From the NCBI RefSeq assembly GCF_018919145.1, contig NZ_JAHLQJ010000029.1, positions 1 to 40,273 of the forward strand: DNA of 40,273 nt, in the 5' to 3' direction. Under the pieces are notes generated by a model. The model was not told the origin of the DNA. It saw only the letters and a program-made list of their open reading frames with translations, and made no database searches. The position numbers and the translations under genes are program-made. Source of the stretch: Paenibacillus brevis. Its GTDB lineage: Bacteria > Bacillota > Bacilli > Paenibacillales > Paenibacillaceae. Of this stretch, positions 8,413 to 15,648 are shown piece by piece. The number at the start of each line of letters is the position of its first letter. Positions within the stretch are counted from its first letter, which is position 1.

Positions 8413-9801
8413 TTATACAGTAACTTGAATCAACGAAGGCTCGGCTACAGCCGGCGATTCTTTCGGTACCGGAGAATCCGCTTCCTTAGCCGTCCATTCC
8501 TGACTTGCGCTGTTCTCCTCACCTAAAGCTTCCATTTGTTCCTCCAGCGCAAAAATTTGTGTAAACCAATCAAGCGCCTCAGGACCATTCTCTTCCGCAG
8601 CCATCTCCTTGATCCGGTTAACCGGATCATGCAGCATCTGATTCACAATGCTCTTGGTCAGCCGGCGGATTACCTTTCGTTGGCGTTCATCAAGCTCCGG
8701 AAGTTTGTTGAACAGACTTTCCAGGGTTGCTTCATGGATGCCTGATGACTTGGACTGCAAGGCTTGAATCACCGGCTTGATGCCCAGCGTGTGGAGCCAA
8801 TTGCCAAAGACGGAGATCTCATGCTCAATCATATTCTCAATCTTGACGGCCTCTCCTCTCCGCATTTCCATATTACTCTCCACGATTCCTTCCAAATCGT
8901 CAATATCGTACAAGAATACATTATTCAGTTCAGCAATTGCCGGATCAATATCGCGGGGAACCGCTATATCGATCATAAATAAAGGACGCTGAGGACGATG
9001 CTTCATCCCCGCAGCAACCTGGCCGGATGTCACCACATAGCCCTCCGCTCCGGTGGAACTGATTAGGATGTCCACCTCTGACAATCGCAGCATCGCTTCC
9101 TGCATCGAGCAAGGTGTTCCATCAAACTTGGAGGCAAGCTCCTGGGCTTTGGCGAAGGTACGATTCGCCACCAGAAGCTCTGCGGCTCCTGCGCCGCTTA
9201 AATGCTTCGCTGTCAGCTCACTCATCTTTCCGGCTCCGAGAATCAATACCCTCTTGCCTTCAAAGCTTCCAAAAACCCGCTTGCCCAGCTCAACCGCAGC
9301 ATAGCTGACCGAGACCGCACTTTCGCCAATGGCCGTTTCCGAATGGGCTCGCTTACTAAGCGTTATAGCCTGCTTGAACAGCATATTGAACCATTTGCCG
9401 GTCGCTTTCTCCTGTTGCGCCAACAGAAAGGCATTCCGGACCTGTCCAAGAATCTGGGTCTCGCCGAGAACCATGGAGTCCAATCCACAGGTTACTCGGA
9501 ACAAATGACGTATAGCTTGTTCATCTTCATATATATATAAGTGCTTGGTAAACTCCTCGCGAGGGATACCAAACCATTTTTCCATAAAGCCGCGGATAAA
9601 ATAACCACACATATTCAACCGGTCTACAACCACATAGATTTCAGTCCGGTTGCAGGTAGCGATTATGACACCTTCCAATACACTCTTGGTGCGCTTCAGT
9701 TCTTCCAGCGCTTGTGGCATATCTGTATCTGCAAAGGCGAAACGCTCCCTCACCTCAACAGGCGCAGTCCGATAATTCAATCCCACCACTACAATGTGCA
9801 T
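8413..9801 (-). CDS. hemA: Glutamyl-tRNA reductase
   Basis: A 462-aa enzyme that reduces glutamyl-tRNA(Glu) to glutamate-1-semialdehyde with NADPH, the first committed step of heme synthesis. The N-terminus MHIVVVGLNYRTAPVEVRERFAF is canonical. Cys50 in ATCNRTEIYV is the catalytic thiol. CGLDSMVLGETQILGQVR and the NADP fold VLILGAGKMSELTAKHL are present. The C-terminus carries an extra tail rich in Glu, Ala and Pro. An in-frame GTG lies 13 codons upstream at 9840, but the ATG at 9801 is chosen because it begins the conserved domain and has AGGTG upstream. A TATAAT on the minus strand at 9873-9868 lies about 67 bp before the start, but no clear -35 is visible. It heads the hem cluster but may end at its own terminator. 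Confidence 0.95.
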   Translation of the reverse strand: MHIVVVGLNYRTAPVEVRERFAFADTDMPQALEELKRTKSVLEGVIIATCNRTEIYVVVDRLNMCGYFIRGFMEKWFGIPREEFTKHLYIYEDEQAIRHLFRVTCGLDSMVLGETQILGQVRNAFLLAQQEKATGKWFNMLFKQAITLSKRAHSETAIGESAVSVSYAAVELGKRVFGSFEGKRVLILGAGKMSELTAKHLSGAGAAELLVANRTFAKAQELASKFDGTPCSMQEAMLRLSEVDILISSTGAEGYVVTSGQVAAGMKHRPQRPLFMIDIAVPRDIDPAIAELNNVFLYDIDDLEGIVESNMEMRRGEAVKIENMIEHEISVFGNWLHTLGIKPVIQALQSKSSGIHEATLESLFNKLPELDERQRKVIRRLTKSIVNQMLHDPVNRIKEMAAEENGPEALDWFTQIFALEEQMEALGEENSASQEWTAKEADSPVPKESPAVAEPSLIQVTV

Positions 9802-9952
9802 TGCAAGTTTCACCTGCCTCTTGAAAGTTTGGGCGTTCACAATAACAATTTTTCAAAAACAATGTTAATTATATCACACCATTTTTGAATTCCCCTTGGG
9901 ATTAGGTGAGTAATTTATGAATGTTTTATGAACGTCCACATTCAAAACAAAT

Positions 9953-9975
9953 AACCATGGATGTTGTCCATGGTT
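9953..9975 (-). terminator. Terminator of speD
   Basis: A perfect 9-bp stem, AACCATGGA (9953-9961) and TCCATGGTT (9967-9975), encloses a 5-nt loop. On the minus strand it is followed by ATTTGTTTTG. It lies about 50 bp past the speD stop. Confidence 0.7.
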
Positions 9976-10025
9976 GAATTTATATTATCGCAAAGTTTTT
10001 CTCAATTTACAAAAATCCGGATTAC

Positions 10026-10424
10026 TTACACCAATTCTACGGGATTCAATGCCGGGGTTGTAACTTGCATCTCACCCATTCCGCGAACCAATGTTCTCGC
10101 ATAGCTCTTTTCGGGCTGCAAGACAGTTACCAGATACTCCACAGCCTGCTGAGGATCAACATGCTCACCGCAGGTATAGCAATCAATTGCGGCAAAGCCT
10201 TTATCAGGATACGTATGAATCGAGAGGTGACTCTCCGACAGCATTACCAACACAGTAGCGCCTTGCGGCTCAAACTTTCTCGATTGAATAGAGAGTACAG
10301 TTGCTCCGCAGACATCCGCCGCTTCGACTAAGAAAGCCTCAAGCAAATGCTCATTATTCAATACCTCAAAGTCCACTCCCCAAGCATCAACAGCAACGTA
10401 TCTTCCGAAAGTTGAACATTCCAC
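10026..10424 (-). CDS. speD: S-adenosylmethionine decarboxylase proenzyme
   Basis: A 132-aa prokaryotic class 1B AdoMetDC. It supplies decarboxylated SAM for spermidine synthesis. The chain is expected to cleave itself between Glu64 and Ser65 in LSESHLSIHTYP, Ser65 becoming the pyruvoyl group. His70 and Cys85 (CYTCG) are the conserved catalytic residues. The length is normal for the family. The start is GTG at 10424 with AAGGGGG eight bases upstream. It stands alone with its own terminator, between the heme cluster and the sugar module. No speE is in the window. Confidence 0.95.
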   Translation of the reverse strand: MECSTFGRYVAVDAWGVDFEVLNNEHLLEAFLVEAADVCGATVLSIQSRKFEPQGATVLVMLSESHLSIHTYPDKGFAAIDCYTCGEHVDPQQAVEYLVTVLQPEKSYARTLVRGMGEMQVTTPALNPVELV

Positions 10425-10757
10425 CTTCGGTTCCCCCTTCCTAGGAATAAAATGTTTGAACTAATTTCATCCGCTAGGACCTACGTCATTCACTTCCCGA
10501 GGGAAAACTCTCTCGCAACATCAACATGTCCTGAGTGAATCCTGGTTCCTATATTCTTTTCAACGAGATTAAAAATAACATCTATCCAGGACAAATGCAA
10601 TACTTTTTTGTCCCCGTCAAATAATTATGGACAGCGACAGGCACTAGAGGCGTCGAGGGCGATAGCATAAACTAACGCGCCCGCGGCCCTCTAGTGCCAA
10701 CAGGTTCTACACGGTTATAATCTCAACAACTCCACGCTGTTTCTAGTTCAAACACTT
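10425..10757. other. Gene-free gap with two structured stretches
   Basis: These 333 bases hold no credible gene. Next to speD, inverted copies ATTCACT (10488-10494) and AGTGAAT (10534-10540) enclose a smaller CGAG/CTCG hairpin and could form a leader structure in the speD mRNA. Further on lies the long hairpin at 10640-10698. No convincing -35/-10 pair was found for speD. Confidence 0.5.
10640..10698. repeat. Long two-part hairpin
   Basis: GGCACTAGAGG (10640-10650) pairs perfectly with CCTCTAGTGCC (10688-10698). Inside, GGGCG (10657-10661) pairs with CGCCC (10678-10682), leaving a 16-nt loop. There is no T run on either strand, so it is a poor intrinsic terminator. It lies about 60 bp past the GH130 stop and may mark the 3' end of that transcript or a structured insertion. 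Confidence 0.65.
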
Positions 10758-11771
10758 CTACACTCCGCTCCGGGGCTCCAAACAGAGACGAATCAGATCG
10801 TTGACGTCTGCTGTAGCCAGACATTCTACCGTATCAGCAGCACCGTAATAAATCTTCACCTCACCGGAATCCTCGAGCAGCATGCCTCCCGGGAAGATGA
10901 CATTATTTCGGAAGCCGCCTGCGACCTCATAGTCTGCCTCCGGTACGAGGAGAGGCGATTTGTACATCCCTAGTACGCGGCTGGGATTGTCAAGGTCCAG
11001 CAGCATAAGTCCTGCTGTGTACCGCTTCTTCCACGCAGGCTCCCAGCCGTTCTTGCCGCGCGCCGGGTCCAGGTCAACCGCATGGAATGTAGTGAGCCAG
11101 CCTTGCTCCGTCTTGATCGGAGGTGCCCCCGGTCCGATCTTATCATTCGCATAGGGTACCTGCTCCACGGCCAATAACAGCTCTGCGTCCCCCCAATAAC
11201 GCAGATCCGGCGAGCGGCTCAGCCACATATCGAACCGATCCTTACCACCTCGGCTATACACCGTGAACGGGCGCTCCAGGCGTACATACTGACCATCGAT
11301 CCTCTCCGGAAACAGCACCATATTTCGATTATCCGGTACAGACAGACTGAGCACCTCGAACGATTGGAAATCATCGGTAACGGCAATTCCGCCACGTATT
11401 CCATGCTTGGTATCTACCGCAAAACAAAGATAGCAGCGCCCTTCAATCACGGTAAGCCGCGGATCATACACCCGCTGAACCTCCTCATCATGCCAGTTCC
11501 AGCATGGGGTTGGAGCGACCGTCCACGCCACCCCATCCTCACTGAATGCCAGCCCCAGATTCGTGGTATGGCTCGGGTGTACCTGTTCCTCCTGCTCATT
11601 GCCATAGTCATTTCGGAATACCATCACATACTTGCCCTGAAATTTGGCAACGCCCGCATTGAAGACCATCGCCGGCCCGTAGGGCACATCCTTGGGGGCA
11701 AGCACAGGATTAGCCGCATGACGATAGATGTGCTTGCTCGATTGGATTGGAAAGCCAAGATTAGCTTGCAT
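10758..11771 (-). CDS. Glycoside hydrolase family 130 phosphorylase
   Basis: A 337-aa cytoplasmic protein without signal peptide, with the five-bladed propeller pattern of GH130. Visible motifs are NPVLAPKDVPYGPAMVFNAG at the N-terminus, RVYDPRL around residue 100 (the Asp expected to act as proton donor), DNRNMVLFPERI, GPGAPPIKTEQGWL and IYYGAADT. Family members phosphorolyse beta-mannosides, giving mannose 1-phosphate and a shortened sugar; the substrate here cannot be fixed from sequence. It is the last gene of the sugar operon, 47 bp after the binding protein, so it likely processes the imported sugar. The start at 11771 is preferred over 11795 because AAGGAG lies upstream of it and nothing upstream of the other. 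Confidence 0.85.
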   Translation of the reverse strand: MQANLGFPIQSSKHIYRHAANPVLAPKDVPYGPAMVFNAGVAKFQGKYVMVFRNDYGNEQEEQVHPSHTTNLGLAFSEDGVAWTVAPTPCWNWHDEEVQRVYDPRLTVIEGRCYLCFAVDTKHGIRGGIAVTDDFQSFEVLSLSVPDNRNMVLFPERIDGQYVRLERPFTVYSRGGKDRFDMWLSRSPDLRYWGDAELLLAVEQVPYANDKIGPGAPPIKTEQGWLTTFHAVDLDPARGKNGWEPAWKKRYTAGLMLLDLDNPSRVLGMYKSPLLVPEADYEVAGGFRNNVIFPGGMLLEDSGEVKIYYGAADTVECLATADVNDLIRLCLEPRSGV

Positions 11772-11818
11772 CGGTCTCTCTCCTTCTCTCCTCATTACTA
11801 AGCTGCCTGCATAGCAGG

Positions 11819-13450
11819 TTACTGCTGAAAATCACTGATATACAGTACATTGTCCGCCTTCTCCTTGAGCCAATTGCTGAAGTATTCATCAATCTTGGTT
11901 CCGCCGGCACTGTTCCATAGCGCCTGCACATCAGCGAGCGCCTGATCGGTCGTATATTTATCACCGCTGACAATCGACTTTCTCCAGATATCACCGATCG
12001 TTTCCGTATTCTTGGATATCACTTGAAGATCAGACGGCAAACCTGGCCAGTTGATAATCGGATGAGCGTATAGCCGATCCGGATTAAGAAATGCTGCATG
12101 TGCAGAATCAATCAGTTCACTGAACGCCTTCTCTTCCGGGATATCCATGTTGAGCTTGACCTCAGCCTGCTCCTTCTCCGGCAATGTACCGATAAAGCTC
12201 AGCATATTGAAATCCAGCATGCCCACAAGTTCAGCCTTATTCTTCTCCACATCTATCGGGACCGCAACACCGTCTGCATCCTTGTTATAGTGAACACCCT
12301 CAATCCCGTTCTTGAGCGTCATGACCGTGTCTTGCTCTACCAGGAAGTCAATATATTGCATAACAGCTTCCGGATCCTTGGCATTGGCATTGATAGCGCC
12401 AGTCATCTGAATCGGTGATTTATATTTGGGATTGAACGCGCCATACTGGCTTTCTGGCAGCGGAACGGCTTCAATCACCGCCCCTGGATCATTCTTCAAC
12501 AAGGATTTGTATGCTTCCAGCAGCAGGGCATTGTCAATCCCGCTGCTGGACAGATAAATGCCCAGCTTCCCGCTTACCCAGCTTTGCTTGGCAACTTCGC
12601 CCGTCTTATCTGTCAGGAAATCCTTATCCACGATGCCATCTTCAAACAAGCGTTTCTGGAAATCCGCTGCTGCCTTAGCCTGCTCGCCTACCGTTGGATT
12701 AACGAGCTGACCGTCCTGTACAAAACGGCTCCCATTATTGAACATTGCATTGATGACAGATTCCGCATTATTGCCGCCCATGTTCATGCCGAATGTGTCT
12801 TTCTCTCCGTTCCCATCCGGATCTTGCTCGCGGAACGCCTTAGCCACCTCATAGAGTTGCTCCGTCGTGGCCGGCATATCGAGCTTCAGCTTATCTAGCC
12901 AATCCTTGCGAATCAGCATGTAGTCATTAGTCTTCATGCCCAGGATTCGACCGACCAGATAGGTACCGCCATCATCCATCTGTCCGAGAGTGAGCAACTG
13001 CGGGAATTCCTCCGTCATCTTCTTGTAGGTGGTGCTGTGATTAGCAATCAGGTCATCAAGCTTCAGCAACTGCTTCTGCCCATACAGCTGATTGAGGAAG
13101 TTGCCGTCATACTCCAGAATCAGATCCGGTGCATCTCCCGATGCGAACAGCAGATTCAGCTTCTGTACCTGCTCTGATCGCGGGAATGGAATGAAATCAA
13201 CTCCTACAGGACTATGTTCATTAATCCATTCGGACCAGATGTTGTCGTCCACCGTACCTGCTGCTGGCGGCACATTACCACGATCATACAAGGTAACGGT
13301 AATTGTACTGCGATCAGCAGATGATTTGTCCCCATTCGCAGACTTGTCTCCTGCAGTTGACTTATTATTCCCTGTTCCGCATGCTGCGAGCACTAGCATG
13401 ATCAGCATAGTCGTTGCAATCAGCAACACACTTTTATTCCTCATCTTCAT
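11819..13450 (-). CDS. Extracellular solute-binding lipoprotein of a sugar ABC transporter
   Basis: A 543-aa protein. The N-terminus is a lipoprotein signal ending in the lipobox LAAC, Cys24 being the lipidated residue, then a Ser/Asn/Lys-rich linker. The body is of the family 1 / LplA type common in Paenibacillus (LNLLFASGDAPDLI, GQKQLLKLDDLI, ATTEQLYEVAKAFREQDPDGNGEKDTFG). It would capture an oligosaccharide outside the membrane and hand it to the two permeases encoded upstream. The ATG at 13450 has GGGGG seven bases upstream; a longer in-frame start at 13486 would spoil the signal peptide. It lies 60 bp after the second permease. Confidence 0.92.
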   Translation of the reverse strand: MKMRNKSVLLIATTMLIMLVLAACGTGNNKSTAGDKSANGDKSSADRSTITVTLYDRGNVPPAAGTVDDNIWSEWINEHSPVGVDFIPFPRSEQVQKLNLLFASGDAPDLILEYDGNFLNQLYGQKQLLKLDDLIANHSTTYKKMTEEFPQLLTLGQMDDGGTYLVGRILGMKTNDYMLIRKDWLDKLKLDMPATTEQLYEVAKAFREQDPDGNGEKDTFGMNMGGNNAESVINAMFNNGSRFVQDGQLVNPTVGEQAKAAADFQKRLFEDGIVDKDFLTDKTGEVAKQSWVSGKLGIYLSSSGIDNALLLEAYKSLLKNDPGAVIEAVPLPESQYGAFNPKYKSPIQMTGAINANAKDPEAVMQYIDFLVEQDTVMTLKNGIEGVHYNKDADGVAVPIDVEKNKAELVGMLDFNMLSFIGTLPEKEQAEVKLNMDIPEEKAFSELIDSAHAAFLNPDRLYAHPIINWPGLPSDLQVISKNTETIGDIWRKSIVSGDKYTTDQALADVQALWNSAGGTKIDEYFSNWLKEKADNVLYISDFQQ

Positions 13451-13510
13451 CTTACAACCCCCATTTATTAATATGCTTTGCTGCAACTAACAGCAAGACA
13501 ATTCCTGCAG

Positions 13511-14386
13511 CTAACCCTTGACCGCACCAATCATGACACCCTTAACGAAATACTTCTGCAGAAAAGGATATACGACCAGCATCGGAATGAGCATCACGAA
13601 CAATGCAGCGGCCTTGATTGATTCCGGGGTCATCTGCTGTACACTCTCCGATTGGAGATTATTCATCTCCTGCAGCATCGTCTGGCTCTGCACCATCTGT
13701 TGAACCATCACTGCAAGGTTATATTTGGTCGTATCGTGAATAAAAATCATCACACTGTAGAAGGAATTCCAATAACCGACCGCATAGAATAGCGTCAAGG
13801 TTGCAATGACCGGCATAGATAATGGCAGTACGATTCGCAGCAGTTGTCTGTACTCTCCGCAGCCATCTATCTTGGCCGACTCGATCACCTCTTCAGGTAT
13901 GCCCTCGAAGAAGGTGCGCATGACCAGCATATTGTACGTGCTAACCAGCCCCGTCAGCCACAATGCCCAATAGCTGTTGATCAGCCCCAATGCCTTCAGG
14001 ACGAGAAACGTCGGGATCGTTCCGCCGCCGAATAGCATGGTGAAGACAATGATCAACGTAAAAGTTCTTCGTGCATAGAAATGCCGCTTGGATAACGGAT
14101 AGGCCGCCATTACCGTAAAGAGCATACTCAGACCTACCCCGACAACTGTGAGAATAACACTGTTCGTAAACGCTTCCATGATTCGCGTGCCCTCAAACAG
14201 CGAGCGATAAGTCTCGAAGCTCCAGCCCACCGGCCACAGCGTAACAGTCCCGGACAGGATCGCATGATTATCACTCAAGGATACAGCCATCAGATGAATA
14301 AGCGGCAGCAAGCAACTAAGTCCAGCCAATGTCAGTATCACGTAATTAAATGCATAGAACCATCTTTCACCTCGTGTTGTTTTCAT
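13511..14386 (-). CDS. Sugar ABC transporter permease (MalG/YtcP-like)
   Basis: A 291-aa integral membrane protein with about six transmembrane segments (first at residues 13-35). The permease motif EYRQLLRIVLPLSMPVIATLTLFYAVGYWNSF at about 177-208 contacts the ATPase subunit. The C-terminus YFVKGVMIGAVKG is typical of the YtcP/LplC branch. It pairs with the permease encoded 54 bp upstream. No ATPase gene lies in the cluster, so a shared MsmX-type ATPase encoded elsewhere is inferred. The start at 14386 follows a purine-rich GGAGG/GAGGG stretch. Confidence 0.92.
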   Translation of the reverse strand: MKTTRGERWFYAFNYVILTLAGLSCLLPLIHLMAVSLSDNHAILSGTVTLWPVGWSFETYRSLFEGTRIMEAFTNSVILTVVGVGLSMLFTVMAAYPLSKRHFYARRTFTLIIVFTMLFGGGTIPTFLVLKALGLINSYWALWLTGLVSTYNMLVMRTFFEGIPEEVIESAKIDGCGEYRQLLRIVLPLSMPVIATLTLFYAVGYWNSFYSVMIFIHDTTKYNLAVMVQQMVQSQTMLQEMNNLQSESVQQMTPESIKAAALFVMLIPMLVVYPFLQKYFVKGVMIGAVKG

Positions 14387-14440
14387 GGTCCCTCTCTTCC
14401 TCCCTCTGTATCAGCGGCTGCTGATTGCATATGGTCTTGT

Positions 14441-15394
14441 CTACCACAGGCCGTTGCCGAATCTCCGAGCGACAAGATTGGCGCTGAACACCAGCACAAA
14501 GCCCACGAGGGATTCGAACAAGCCCATAGCCGAGGTTAAGCTGAACTGTCCGCCTTGAATACCTACCTTGTAGATATAAGTACTGATAACCTCTGATACG
14601 TTGTACACCCCGGAATTCTGCAGGACATACACAGGATCGAAGCCTACACTCATCACACTGCCCATCTGCAAGATCAGCAGCAGGACGATTGTGGCACTGA
14701 TTCCAGGCAAGGTTATATTGATGATCTGCCGCCATTTGCTGGCACCATCCATGCTCGCCGCCTCGTAGAGAGAGGGGTCGATGCTCGTGATGGCAGCCAG
14801 GAAGATAATCGTGCTAAATCCGGCTTCCTTCCAGATACCAGCTCCAAGGAAAATCGTAATCCATGATCCCTCGTCGTAGAGGAATGGAAAGGTCTTGCCA
14901 GTCATCCGCTCCAGAATGGCATTGATAATCCCATTTTGCTCGGCAAACATCGTCACTACGATCCCGCCAACGATAACCCATGAGAAGAAATGCGGGAGAT
15001 AAACGAGCGTCTGTACCCATTTTTTGAACCATTGTCTGCGCACTTCATTGAGCAGAATAGCGAGCAAGATCGGGATCGGGAAGCCGACGACAATATTCAA
15101 TACGCTAAGCACCAGTGTATTGCGAATAATGTTAAGCGTCTGCGGGTTGCTGAACAGGATCTCGAAATTGCCCCACCCGATCCACGGACTATGAAGAATT
15201 CCATCTGTAAAGTTGTAGTTTTTGAACGCCATAATTGCGCCGAACATCGGTACATACTTAAAGATCAAGTAGAACAGCAATACAGGCACAAATAATGAGA
15301 GCAACGGTAGGTTTTCTCTAAATCTCCGCTTGGCCTCACGTCGGCGCTGACCATGATTGTGTAATTCCAGTACACCGCCAGTTGAGTCTGCCAC
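14441..15394 (-). CDS. Sugar ABC transporter permease (LplB-like)
   Basis: A 317-aa integral membrane protein with about six transmembrane segments; the first is at LPLLSLFVPVLLFYLIFKYVP. The permease motif EAASMDGASKWRQIINITLPGI (about residues 207-228) is the coupling loop. The C-terminus NLVARRFGNGLW is typical of LplB-like proteins. The chosen start is GTG at 15394, because AAGGAGG lies six bases before it; the in-frame TTG at 15400 abuts that site and is too close. It is the first gene of the transport operon. Confidence 0.92.
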   Translation of the reverse strand: MADSTGGVLELHNHGQRRREAKRRFRENLPLLSLFVPVLLFYLIFKYVPMFGAIMAFKNYNFTDGILHSPWIGWGNFEILFSNPQTLNIIRNTLVLSVLNIVVGFPIPILLAILLNEVRRQWFKKWVQTLVYLPHFFSWVIVGGIVVTMFAEQNGIINAILERMTGKTFPFLYDEGSWITIFLGAGIWKEAGFSTIIFLAAITSIDPSLYEAASMDGASKWRQIINITLPGISATIVLLLILQMGSVMSVGFDPVYVLQNSGVYNVSEVISTYIYKVGIQGGQFSLTSAMGLFESLVGFVLVFSANLVARRFGNGLW

Positions 15395-15447
15395 GTGCAA
15401 CCTCCTTCAATCCTTAATTGATAATCAATAACAAATTTGCTTATGAT

Positions 15448-15497
15448 GTGGTACCACCCATACATCGACTATAGGCCAGTTGCTTCCGGATCAGCAA
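15448..15497 (-). promoter_or_regulatory. Promoter of the sugar transport operon, with a palindrome
   Basis: On the minus strand TTGCTG (15497-15492) and TATAGT (15473-15468) are 18 bp apart. Just downstream lies the perfect 10-bp palindrome GTGGTACCAC (15448-15457), a possible operator. The -35 match is modest. Confidence 0.45.
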
Positions 15498-15601
15498 TCG
15501 TCAAGTTTCCTCTTATCTCCATTTAGTAGAATATTGACCTTATTCACAATTGCGTTAAATCCAGGCGATCGACGTTTTTACAAAAAAACGCTTCCCAGGC
15601 A

Positions 15602-15648
15602 GAGAAAAAGCCTGTATCAGCTATCCGTAACGGATAACTGAACAGGCT
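15602..15648 (-). terminator. Terminator of the AraC-type regulator gene
   Basis: On the minus strand AGCCTGT, CAG and TATCCG pair with CGGATA, CTG and ACAGGCT around a short loop, followed by TTTTT. The stem starts at the stop codon. Confidence 0.85.

Noticed and set aside
9841..9900. A PerR-type box upstream of hemA, as in B. subtilis
   Set aside because: ATATAATTAACATTG matches only about 9 of 14 fixed positions of the TTATAATNATTATAA consensus and lacks the right half of the dyad.
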